The position numbers and the translations under genes are program-made. A stretch of DNA of 19,675 nt, taken from contig JAFWRK010000051.1 in NCBI GenBank assembly GCA_017519965.1, positions 1 to 19,675 on the forward strand, read 5' to 3'. Source of the stretch: Bacilli bacterium. Lineage in GTDB: Bacteria; Bacillota_I; Bacilli_A; RF39; UBA660. Of the stretch, positions 7,235 to 13,725 are shown one piece after another. The notes under the pieces were generated by a model. The model worked only from the letters and a program-made list of their open reading frames with translations, was not told where the DNA came from and searched no databases. Every line of letters starts with the position of its first letter. The first letter of the stretch is position 1.

Positions 7235-7261
7235 ACAATTTTTGGCTTTTTCCATACAATA
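7235..7261 (+). promoter_or_regulatory. Second sigma-K/sigma-E-like promoter, for the tiny membrane peptides
   Basis: AC (7235-7236, in CACA), then 16 bases, then CATACAATA (7253-7261). The geometry is identical to 2639-2665, and the flanks ACAATT and ATAAAAT are shared. CATACAAT also fits the sigma-E -10. There is no sigma-A -35 at a proper distance from TACAAT. Confidence 0.5.
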
Positions 7262-7292
7262 AAATGAAAGCTAATAAAAAGGAGGAGTATTT

Positions 7293-7388
7293 ATGTGTAA
7301 TAATAATACAACTGGAACATCTTCTGCAGCTGCTATTCTATTAGTATTATTTATTCTTTTAATAATTATCTTAGGTGCTTATATTTAA
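7293..7388 (+). CDS. Tiny YjcZ-like transmembrane peptide 1
   Basis: 31 residues: a short polar head (MCNNNTTGTSSAAA) followed by one hydrophobic helix, ILLVLFILLIIILGAYI, that fills the rest. The form xLLVLFILLIIxxGAxx is what I know from the tiny Bacillus membrane proteins named YjcZ (annotated as sporulation protein by family). GGAGGAG lies 8 bases upstream of the ATG. The gene is followed after 12 bases by a paralogous small gene. The function of the family is not known to me beyond its link to spore formers. Confidence 0.72.
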   Translation: MCNNNTTGTSSAAAILLVLFILLIIILGAYI

Positions 7389-7400
7389 GGAGGTGAAATA

Positions 7401-7523
7401 ATGAATAATTGTGGAGATAATAATGTTTCAAAGGGTAGAGGTAATGGCTTTTTAGTAATTGTAATTTTATACATTTTACTTGCAATAATTTTAGGTGGTT
7501 CTTTTAACAATAATACTTTTTAA
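7401..7523 (+). CDS. Tiny YjcZ-like transmembrane peptide 2
   Basis: 40 residues. The polar N-terminal part (MNNCGDNNVSKGRGN) is followed by the hydrophobic stretch GFLVIVILYILLAIILGGSF and an Asn-rich end. It is clearly of the same design as the peptide encoded 12 bases upstream, as if by tandem duplication and drift, and both have a Cys near the N-terminus. A perfect AGGAGGTG starts within the stop codon of the first gene, so the pair is one transcript. Confidence 0.7.
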   Translation: MNNCGDNNVSKGRGNGFLVIVILYILLAIILGGSFNNNTF

Positions 7524-7527
7524 TAAA

Positions 7528-7556
7528 AAAATACAAAGATTATTCTTTGTATTTTA
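7528..7556. terminator. Bidirectional terminator between the tiny peptides and the HIT gene
   Basis: A perfect 12-bp stem AAAATACAAAGA / TCTTTGTATTTT (7528-7539 with 7544-7555), a TTAT loop, A-rich on the left and T-rich on the right, so it can serve both strands. Confidence 0.75.
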
Positions 7557-7949
7557 TTTTGTTAATTCATTATATATTTCTTCAATATCTTTTAAAATGT
7601 CTTTATTGTAATTGAAGTCTGCATTATCATTTTGATATCTTGGAATTAGATGTAAGTGATAATGTTTTATTTCTTGACCTAATTCATTATTTTGAGCTAA
7701 TGTTAATCCTTCACATTTGATTTTTTCTTTTAACATTGGATATAGTTTTTCTCTTACAATGTTTAACATGTGATTAATAGTTTCATTATCAGTATCCATT
7801 AGATTTACTACATGCTTTTTTGGTAATACTAATAAATGACCATTAGTATTTGGATTAATATTCATTATTACTTTAATTGTTTCATCTTCATATAAAGTTT
7901 TACTTGGTAATTCATTATTAATTATTTTACAAAATATACAATCTTTCAT
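7554..7949 (-). CDS. HIT-family nucleotide hydrolase/transferase
   Basis: A 131-residue protein of the histidine triad superfamily. CIFCKI near the start, GHLLVLPKKHV (37-47) and the triad HYHLHLIPR (96-104) are all present, so the catalytic histidine site is intact. Members hydrolyse or transfer nucleotide-phosphate bonds (for example AMP-linked or dinucleotide substrates); the substrate here cannot be told. CxxC (4-7) suggests the zinc-binding variant. It lies 8 bases after the preceding minus-strand gene, whose stop TAG forms part of its TAGGAGG ribosome site, so they form a two-gene operon. Confidence 0.93.
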   Translation of the reverse strand: MKDCIFCKIINNELPSKTLYEDETIKVIMNINPNTNGHLLVLPKKHVVNLMDTDNETINHMLNIVREKLYPMLKEKIKCEGLTLAQNNELGQEIKHYHLHLIPRYQNDNADFNYNKDILKDIEEIYNELTK

Positions 7950-7957
7950 ATTTCCTC

Positions 7958-8710
7958 CTAATTTAGATATTCATATGTTACTTCATATATATCTATTAAA
8001 TTGCTTTTCTTTTTATTTATTATAGCATTTATTATAGCATTAAAATCATTACTTTCTATTGTTTTACTGTCTATTGTTAGTGAAAGGACTTTAGTTTCAT
8101 CCTCAGGATCTTGTATGTTAAAAGTATAATTCTTTGGAGTTATGTTTTTATCTTTTAAATTATTGTCGAAATGTTTTAATGTTTTTTCTATATTAGATTC
8201 TTTAAATTCATCTAAAGTTATGTTTGCTTTTAAGTTATATATTTTTATTGTTTCCGGATCTTCTGAATTTATTATTTTTTCTTTAATATTATCTGTATAT
8301 TTATCTAATGTTTTTAAGATTTTTATTTCAAAATTTGACCCTGTTTTATTTTTTATATTTTTCTTAATTTGTTTTTCTTGATAATTTATAATAGTTTTTC
8401 CTTCTACATAATCTTTTTTATATGTATCTGTTATTTTTTTATCTTCATAATATAAATAAAAATATAAATTTGAATTCTTTTTATTTGATATTTTTAATTC
8501 ATATTTCATATTTTTATACTCTGTAGTTCCAATATTAATATCATTAATAATATCTTTATAGTTTTCATTTAGATATGTTTCTAATTTTTCAGTTACTTTA
8601 GGTATTTTTAGTGGAGATATTTTTTCATTAACTATTATTACTCCAAAAAATACAAATATTACAAAGAATAATAATATCATTTGTAGTGTTAGTTTGTCTT
8701 GTTCTTTCAT
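7958..8710 (-). CDS. Membrane-anchored protein of unknown function
   Basis: 250 residues that I do not recognise. Residues about 9-28 form one hydrophobic membrane segment (LQMILLFFVIFVFFGVIIV). The rest is Lys/Asn/Asp/Glu-rich, with alternating beta-like segments (YKNMKYELKI, NLYFYLYYED, KVLSLTI) and no Cys. It looks like a single-span protein with a folded soluble domain, probably outside the cell given the short charged N-terminus. The start is fixed by GGTGAT just upstream on the minus strand. It leads an operon with the HIT gene. Confidence 0.75.
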   Translation of the reverse strand: MKEQDKLTLQMILLFFVIFVFFGVIIVNEKISPLKIPKVTEKLETYLNENYKDIINDINIGTTEYKNMKYELKISNKKNSNLYFYLYYEDKKITDTYKKDYVEGKTIINYQEKQIKKNIKNKTGSNFEIKILKTLDKYTDNIKEKIINSEDPETIKIYNLKANITLDEFKESNIEKTLKHFDNNLKDKNITPKNYTFNIQDPEDETKVLSLTIDSKTIESNDFNAIINAIINKKKSNLIDIYEVTYEYLN

Positions 8711-8725
8711 ATAATCACCAATTTA

Positions 8726-8754
8726 ATTATATAAAAATAATACTTTTTATGCAA
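8726..8754 (-). promoter_or_regulatory. Promoter of the minus-strand operon 8710-7554
   Basis: On the minus strand: TTGCAT, 17 bases, TATAAT, just upstream of the GGTGAT ribosome site. Confidence 0.7.
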
Positions 8755-8782
8755 TTTTCATTTATTATTTTTAAAAAGATAG

Positions 8783-8811
8783 TTGTGTTGATTTTAGTTT
8801 TGTGCTAATAT
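8783..8811 (+). promoter_or_regulatory. Promoter of the acidic coiled-coil gene
   Basis: TTGTGT (8783-8788), 17 bases, TAATAT (8806-8811), with TG one base upstream of the -10. Confidence 0.55.
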
Positions 8812-8851
8812 AAAAGAAGATAAAAAGAATAAAATAGGTGGTGTGTTTATT

Positions 8852-10288
8852 ATGGCTATGCAAATACAAAGGGGCTTAGTAAAATACAAGGATAGAAGTG
8901 ATATTATATGTACTTATGGTGTTACTGATAATGGAAATCAATATTATTTTTTAGATGATACTAAATTGCCTAATGGTAATATTATTGTTAGTACAACTTT
9001 ATTGGAATCAGTAGATCCTTTAGCTGTTGCTTCTCATATTGGTGTAATAGATAGTGAAGGTAATGAAGTAATTCCTTGTAATAATAAAACTGTTAAGTCT
9101 ATATCTGGTGATATTTTACTTGTTGAAAAAGCTAATCCTGAAAGCCCTAATGTATTGGAAAGCTTAAGACAACGTGAAGATCCTGCATATGCAACTAAAT
9201 TAGTTACAACACCAGCTGCTATTAAAGATAATATGAATAAGTTGATGGGTGTTGATGGAAGATTTGTATTTAATGATCAATTCTCTGAAGCAACTATTTG
9301 TGATATAGATGGTAAAAATTTAATTAATAATGAATATTATAGTTTTATTAGTGTTAATGATGAAAAAATATATTTTAGTAAGAATATAGAAAATTCAGAA
9401 GTTGTTGAATATCCTTTATATCCTGTTAATGAAGAAAAGGTTGAGGAAAATGCACCTACATTAAATGTAGAAACTACTTCTGTTACTCAAGATTCTATTG
9501 AAAAAGCTCTTAGTGATGAAAATCAACCTGTAGAAAATAATGAAGCTACTAAATTAGATGAAAGTGTTTATACTGAGGAAGTTAATATTCCTGTAGAAGA
9601 ATCTCCAGTAGAAACTGAAGTTCAAGCTAAAGAAACTCCAGTAGAGGAAGCACCTGTTGAAGAAGTTCCAGCAGAAGAAGTAAAAGAAGAAGTACCTGAA
9701 GCTAATGTTTCAGTTGAGTCAGTTCCTGAAAAAGAAGAGGAAGCTGTTATTCCTGTTGAAAAGGTTAAGGAAGAAAAAGAGGAAATTAAGATAGATATAG
9801 ATACTCCAGAAGAAAAAATTGAAGAATCTGTAAAACAAGAAGAGGAACCAATTAAAGATGAAAAGGTTTATGTAGAAGATTCATATGATTATGATTATGA
9901 TAATGGATATAATAATTTATTAGAAAGTTATGATTATTCTAATTCTGCATCTACTAATTTACCTCAGAAATCATTCTTTGATGATGTTACTATAACTATT
10001 TCAAATTTAGTAGAATTAAATAGAAATCTACAAGGTATGATAGATGATTATGAGATGAGATTAGCTAAATGTGATGCTTCTCGTAAAAAACTTGTTGAAT
10101 TATCTAAATCACAAGCTAGAGAAATATCTAGTTTAAATGCTAGAATTGCTAGATTAGAGACTGATAAACAAGTATTAGAACAAAAATTAGCTGCATTCTC
10201 TCCTACATCTAATAATGATTTAGTTAGAGCTATGGCTGATGCTCAAAATATATTAGGTCAAAGTAGATATAGAACAAATAATGATTAA
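8852..10288 (+). CDS. Acidic-repeat coiled-coil protein of unknown function
   Basis: 478 residues without signal peptide or membrane segment. Three regions are visible. Residues 1-195 form a folded-looking domain (IQRGLVKYKDRSD, then Val/Ile-rich beta-like sequence). Residues about 195-340 are a long Glu/Val/Pro repeat (units like VEEAP, VEEVP, PAEEV). Residues about 378-450 form a heptad-like coiled coil (LNRNLQGMIDDYEMRL to DKQVLEQKLA) with a short tail, preceded by a Tyr/Asp-rich patch (DYDYDNGYN). I do not recognise the family. Such a plan suits a scaffold or adaptor with a flexible acidic spacer. I start at the ATG at 8852 (MAMQIQRG); the in-frame GTG at 8843 overlaps the ribosome site AGGTGGTG. 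It is monocistronic and well expressed-looking (strong ribosome site, own promoter and terminator). Confidence 0.78.
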   Translation: MAMQIQRGLVKYKDRSDIICTYGVTDNGNQYYFLDDTKLPNGNIIVSTTLLESVDPLAVASHIGVIDSEGNEVIPCNNKTVKSISGDILLVEKANPESPNVLESLRQREDPAYATKLVTTPAAIKDNMNKLMGVDGRFVFNDQFSEATICDIDGKNLINNEYYSFISVNDEKIYFSKNIENSEVVEYPLYPVNEEKVEENAPTLNVETTSVTQDSIEKALSDENQPVENNEATKLDESVYTEEVNIPVEESPVETEVQAKETPVEEAPVEEVPAEEVKEEVPEANVSVESVPEKEEEAVIPVEKVKEEKEEIKIDIDTPEEKIEESVKQEEEPIKDEKVYVEDSYDYDYDNGYNNLLESYDYSNSASTNLPQKSFFDDVTITISNLVELNRNLQGMIDDYEMRLAKCDASRKKLVELSKSQAREISSLNARIARLETDKQVLEQKLAAFSPTSNNDLVRAMADAQNILGQSRYRTNND

Positions 10289-10313
10289 AAAAGACAAAAA
10301 TGTCTTTTTTTTT
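10287..10313 (+). terminator. Terminator after the acidic coiled-coil gene
   Basis: AAAAAAGACA / TGTCTTTTTT stem with an AAAA loop, extending into nine T. Confidence 0.8.
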
Positions 10314-10340
10314 GAATTTCTTTATAGAATATGTTAAAAT
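10312..10340 (+). promoter_or_regulatory. suf operon promoter
   Basis: TTGAAT (10312-10317), 17 bases, TAAAAT (10335-10340), with TG one base upstream of the -10. It starts in the last T of the upstream terminator. A leader of about 60 bases precedes sufS; a TATAAT at 10371-10376 could be a second, weaker start. I see no known regulatory element in the leader. Confidence 0.55.
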
Positions 10341-10405
10341 ATATGTGTTTTAGAAAGAGGCATATAAGAATATAATATAAATAGAATTAAAAGAGGAGGC
10401 TTTTT

Positions 10406-11599
10406 ATGAATAGAGAAGATTTTCCTATGTTAAATCAAGATATAGTTTATTTTGATAATGGAGCTACTACTTTAAAGCCTAAATGTGTGATAGATAGTGT
10501 TGTTAAATATATGAGTGAACATACTTCTAATATACATAGAGGGGATTATAATGCGGCTGTTATTACTAATAAGTTATATGATGATACTAGAAATGTAGTA
10601 GCTGAATTTATTAATTGTAGTCCTAATGAAGTTATTTTTACTAGTGGAACTACTATGTCTATAAATCAAGTTGTTTTTGGTTTTATGAAGAATAATTTAA
10701 AAAAAGGTGATGAAGTATTACTTACACGTAGTGAGCATGCTTCTAATGTTGTTCCATGGATTAAATTAAGTGAAGAAATAGGTATAGTTATTAAGTACAT
10801 GGATTTAAATGAATCTTATGAATTGACTTTAGATAGTGTTAAAAACAGTATTACTGAAAAGACTAAAGTAATATCAATTGCTCATGTTACTAATGTAATT
10901 GGTGATGTAAGAGATATAAGGTCTATCGGTAAGATATGTAAGGATAATAATATTTATTTTTGTGTAGATGGTGCTCAAAGCGTTCCACATATGAAAGTTG
11001 ACTTTAATGATAGCAATATTGATTTCTTAAGTTTTTCTGGTCATAAAATGTGTGGACCTACTGGAGTAGGTGTATTAATAGGGAAAAAAGAGTTATTAGA
11101 AAAGATGAATCCACTATGTTATGGTGGAGGAATGAATAATTTCTTTGAAGCTGATAATTCTTATGAATTAAAAGATGCTCCTATTAAGTTTGAAGCTGGT
11201 ACTCCTCCTATTGCTGAAGTAATAGGTTTAAGAGAAGCAATTCTTTACTTAAAGTCAATTGGTATGGAAAAGATTCATGAATACGAAATGAATTTAAAGA
11301 AATATTTAATTTCCAAATTAGAAAAAATTGATAATATTATTATTTATAATAAGAATTCTAATAGTGGTATTCTTGCTTTTAATATAGATGGTGTTTTTGC
11401 TCAGGATTCATCAATTTATTTGAATCATTATAATATTTATGTTAGAGCTGGTAATCATTGTGCTAAGATGTTAAAAGATGAAATTGGTATTAAAAATACT
11501 GTACGTTGTAGTATGTATTTTTATAATAATTATGAAGATATTGATAAATTAGTAGATGTTTTAAATAATAGTAAAGATATATTTAAAGTTGTAATATAG
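10406..11599 (+). CDS. sufS: Cysteine desulfurase SufS
   Basis: A 397-residue PLP enzyme that takes sulphur from cysteine (giving alanine) and hands it on for iron-sulphur cluster assembly. Lys214 in SFSGHK binds PLP. Cys352 in RAGNHCA is the persulfide cysteine of group II desulfurases. His111 (SEHASN) and Asp188 (CVDGAQS) are the other active-site landmarks. Length is normal. The start follows GAGGAGG by 9 bases. sufU begins 7 bases after the stop, the typical SufS-SufU pairing of Firmicutes, so SufU is the likely sulphur acceptor. SufB, SufC and SufD are not in the window. Confidence 0.96.
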   Translation: MNREDFPMLNQDIVYFDNGATTLKPKCVIDSVVKYMSEHTSNIHRGDYNAAVITNKLYDDTRNVVAEFINCSPNEVIFTSGTTMSINQVVFGFMKNNLKKGDEVLLTRSEHASNVVPWIKLSEEIGIVIKYMDLNESYELTLDSVKNSITEKTKVISIAHVTNVIGDVRDIRSIGKICKDNNIYFCVDGAQSVPHMKVDFNDSNIDFLSFSGHKMCGPTGVGVLIGKKELLEKMNPLCYGGGMNNFFEADNSYELKDAPIKFEAGTPPIAEVIGLREAILYLKSIGMEKIHEYEMNLKKYLISKLEKIDNIIIYNKNSNSGILAFNIDGVFAQDSSIYLNHYNIYVRAGNHCAKMLKDEIGIKNTVRCSMYFYNNYEDIDKLVDVLNNSKDIFKVVI

Positions 11600-11606
11600 G
11601 TGAAAT

Positions 11607-12041
11607 ATGGATAGTGAATTAAGAAGAGAAATAATACTAGATAATTATCAAGAGCCAACTAATAGAGGTTTAGTTGATGATAATAGTTATTTAAAAACTA
11701 ATACTAATAGTGAAAGTTGTATTGATAATTTAGATTTTATGATGAAAATAGAGAATGGAGTTATTAGTGATATAAGATTTGATGGTGAAGCATGTGCTAT
11801 TAGTACTTCAGCAGCTTCTATTATGATTAAAACTTTAATAGGTAAGGATATTGATAGTGCTAAAGATATTCTTAATAATTATAAGAATATGTTAGATGAT
11901 GAAAAATATGATAGTGATATGTTAGGTGAGTTAAACGTTTATGACGAAATTAGTAAACAACCTAATAGAAAGAATTGTGCTTTATTACCATATAAAGCTG
12001 TAGTAAAAATGTTGGGGGAATTAGAAGGTTATGGAAAATAA
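11607..12041 (+). CDS. sufU: SufU zinc-dependent sulphur-transfer protein
   Basis: A 144-residue IscU-like protein that accepts persulfide sulphur from SufS through a zinc site. The four ligands are present: Cys38 and Asp40 (SCID, in place of the usual TCGD), Cys63 (GEACAIS) and Cys124 (RKNCALL). The region between Cys63 and Cys124 has the longer insert that separates SufU from IscU. The Gly between Cys and Asp is replaced by Ile, a small departure from the family. The ATG is preceded by GGTGA. It lies directly after sufS and overlaps the next gene by 11 bases. Confidence 0.93.
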   Translation: MDSELRREIILDNYQEPTNRGLVDDNSYLKTNTNSESCIDNLDFMMKIENGVISDIRFDGEACAISTSAASIMIKTLIGKDIDSAKDILNNYKNMLDDEKYDSDMLGELNVYDEISKQPNRKNCALLPYKAVVKMLGELEGYGK

Positions 12042-12564
12042 GTTTAAAAGAGAAGATTTATATATAGTTGGTTTAAGATTTTATGATAAGAGCCATGGAA
12101 AAAAAGGAGCTTTAGTACTTAGTGATAATTTATCTTATTTAATAGTTACTAAAAGCAATGTAGAAGGTAATAATAATTATTATAATGTTTTTAATAGAAA
12201 GGAATCATATCCAGTTTTTAAGAGAACTAATTATGCTAATTACAGGAGTAATGGAGAAGCATATGGAACTCAAATGGAATTAGTAAGTGATGGTGGATTC
12301 TTAGAATCCGGTCCTTGTTGGTTAATACAAGAACAATTACCTGAAGAATTTGGTGATGAAATATCTTTAAAGACATTAGAAGACTTAGTATTAAAATCTG
12401 ATAAGTATTTTAAAGATAGAGAAAATATTGCTAAAAGAAGAAATATTATTAAAGGATTAAAAACTCATTATAAAGATTTAGAAAATAAAAAGATGATGAA
12501 TAAATTCTTTGATGAGCAATATGCTGACTTAGATAAAGAAAAAACTAAAAAACTAGTAAAGTAG
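12031..12564 (+). CDS. Unknown protein, third gene of the suf operon
   Basis: 177 residues that I do not recognise. There is no signal or membrane segment. Residues 8-45 look beta-rich (LYIVGLRFYDKS, GALVLSDNLSYLIVTK). The middle is aromatic with a single Cys (GPCWLIQEQLP). The last 50 residues are Lys/Glu/Asp-rich and likely helical. Its ATG lies inside the last codons of sufU (11-base overlap) and a terminator follows its stop, so it is cotranscribed with and coupled to sufSU. That position is the only clue to function, and it may be a coincidence of operon packing. Confidence 0.8.
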   Translation: MENKFKREDLYIVGLRFYDKSHGKKGALVLSDNLSYLIVTKSNVEGNNNYYNVFNRKESYPVFKRTNYANYRSNGEAYGTQMELVSDGGFLESGPCWLIQEQLPEEFGDEISLKTLEDLVLKSDKYFKDRENIAKRRNIIKGLKTHYKDLENKKMMNKFFDEQYADLDKEKTKKLVK

Positions 12565-12570
12565 TTTTTT
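12547..12570 (+). terminator. First terminator of the suf operon
   Basis: AAAAAACTA / TAGTTTTTT (9 bp) with a GTAAAG loop; the stop codon lies inside. Confidence 0.65.
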
Positions 12571-12588
12571 AATAAATAATACTTTTTT

Positions 12589-12624
12589 AAAAGAATAAAT
12601 TTATAAATAGTTTATTCTTTTTTT
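12589..12624 (+). terminator. Second, tandem terminator
   Basis: AAAAGAATAAA / TTTATTCTTTT (11 bp, 11-base loop) with a further T run, 18 bases after the first hairpin. It gives a double stop before ssb. Confidence 0.6.
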
Positions 12625-12660
12625 GTTTTAAAATTTACTTAGATTATTATTTTTCCTCAT

Positions 12661-12689
12661 TTTACATTATATTAAATGTTTAATAATAT
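12661..12689 (+). promoter_or_regulatory. ssb promoter with an internal palindrome
   Basis: TTTACA (12661-12666), 17 bases, TAATAT (12684-12689). A perfect inverted repeat TATTAAA-TG-TTTAATA (12670-12685) fills the spacer and touches the -10, so it could be a repressor site, but in such AT-rich DNA chance is also plausible. Confidence 0.5.
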
Positions 12690-12712
12690 ACATCTTCGAG
12701 AGGAGGTGTTAT

Positions 12713-13054
12713 ATGTTAAATCAGATTGTACTTGTAGGACGTCTCACAAGAGATATTAGTGTTTATAAATCTGAAAAAGGTAAGGGATCTAAAGTTGCCA
12801 CTATCTCATTAGCTGTTCCAAGAAGCTTTAAAAACATGGAAGGTACTTACGATACAGATTTTATAGATTGTATTGCTTTTGAGAATATTGCTATAAATAC
12901 TTCTGAATATTGTAAAAAAGGGGATATAGTTGGCATTAAAGGAAGAATTCAGTCAAAGGTAGAAGAACAAGATGGTAAAAAGATAACTAAATTAGAAATA
13001 ATTGCTGAGAAAGTTACATTTTTATCTAGTAAAAAAGAAGAAGCAGATAGTTAA
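12713..13054 (+). CDS. ssb: Short single-stranded DNA-binding protein
   Basis: A 113-residue SSB with the OB fold intact: MLNQIVLVGRLTRD at the start, TISLAVPRSF, DFIDCIAFENIA, YCKKGDIVGIKGRIQSK. It coats single-stranded DNA in replication, repair and recombination. The flexible linker and the acidic DDDIPF-type tip that recruits partner enzymes are absent; the chain ends KKEEADS right after the fold. Length and missing tip match the second, competence-linked SSB of Bacillus (SsbB) rather than the essential one. A strong GAGGAGGTG lies 6 bases before the ATG. It stands alone, without rpsF and rpsR, which again argues against the main SSB locus. Confidence 0.94.
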   Translation: MLNQIVLVGRLTRDISVYKSEKGKGSKVATISLAVPRSFKNMEGTYDTDFIDCIAFENIAINTSEYCKKGDIVGIKGRIQSKVEEQDGKKITKLEIIAEKVTFLSSKKEEADS

Positions 13055-13066
13055 TCTGCTTCTTTT
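13038..13066 (+). terminator. Terminator overlapping the end of ssb
   Basis: AAGAAGCAGAT / ATCTGCTTCTT, 11 bp, AGTTA loop, with a short T tail. The last codons of ssb form the left arm. Confidence 0.65.
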
Positions 13067-13067
13067 A

Positions 13068-13076
13068 TGTTAGAAT
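13068..13076 (+). promoter_or_regulatory. Extended -10 for the ART-like gene and ispG
   Basis: TG-T-TAGAAT directly after the ssb terminator and 24 bases upstream of the next ATG. No clear -35. Confidence 0.35.
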
Positions 13077-13099
13077 TAAATAAAGACTAAGGAGTTATT

Positions 13100-13714
13100 A
13101 TGTATATAGATAAAGAAAAATGTGATTTAAAAAATGATTATTTTCATTTTACTAATAAAGATAACGTAAATGGAATTATTAGGAATGGGCTTCTTTTATC
13201 TAAAGGGGCTGCCTCTAAAATAAAGAATCATGAATCTAATGTTTCTGTTTCTAAAGGAGCTAAAGGAATACTTGGAATACTTAATTCATTTATTTTTGTA
13301 TTTAGTGAATTAAAATGTAATAAAGTTCCAGAAGAGTTTAGAAAATATTTTGATGGAGTAAATTTTAATTCTAATTCTACTGTAGGATTAGAAAATGCTT
13401 GTACTGCTATTAGTAACAAGTTAAAAGATGAAGTGTATTTTAAAGTTGATTTAGATGAAGAACAATTAGAGAGAGCTCATGTTGGTGGTTTTGGTGCTGC
13501 ATATGATATTAGACTAAGTGAAGATGTTGATAAATCTAAAGTTCATTTAGTTACTGATTCTGATCTTAATATTTTAAGTGCATATGATTTTGCCTCATAT
13601 ATTTATGATAAGACTGAGAGTATAGATATTTATAGAAAAATGAATAGTGAATTTTACTATATGATGGATAGAAATAATGGTTCTGATAGAAAATATGAAC
13701 CTTTCACATTTTAA
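13100..13714 (+). CDS. Putative ADP-ribosyltransferase-fold (DarT/ART-like) protein
   Basis: 204 residues. The N-terminal signature [20 protein letters not shown] (14-33) is the pattern I know from the ART/DarT/RNA 2'-phosphotransferase fold: His-x-Thr, then Asn or Leu, then a helix ending [15 protein letters not shown] (51-62) and a C-terminal YYMMDRN follow. His16 would be the NAD-contacting His. A catalytic Glu cannot be assigned with confidence (candidates lie in the region 110-125). There is no signal peptide or membrane segment, and no antitoxin-like partner (such as DarG) beside it. It is separated from ispG by 11 bases and shares its transcript. The fold is inferred from one motif, and it may be inactive or have another role. 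Confidence 0.65.
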   Translation: MYIDKEKCDLKNDYFHFTNKDNVNGIIRNGLLLSKGAASKIKNHESNVSVSKGAKGILGILNSFIFVFSELKCNKVPEEFRKYFDGVNFNSNSTVGLENACTAISNKLKDEVYFKVDLDEEQLERAHVGGFGAAYDIRLSEDVDKSKVHLVTDSDLNILSAYDFASYIYDKTESIDIYRKMNSEFYYMMDRNNGSDRKYEPFTF

Positions 13715-13725
13715 TTGGAGGTAGT

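Noticed and set aside
8142..8381. Plus-strand open frame inside 7958-8710
   Set aside because: Its hydrophobic sequence arises from the complement of a Lys/Asn/Glu-rich gene, and it has no ribosome site.
9600..9860. Glu-Val-Pro repeat region as a DNA-level tandem repeat
   Set aside because: The repetition is visible in the protein, but the codons drift and unit length varies, so it is a compositional protein repeat and not a tandem DNA array.
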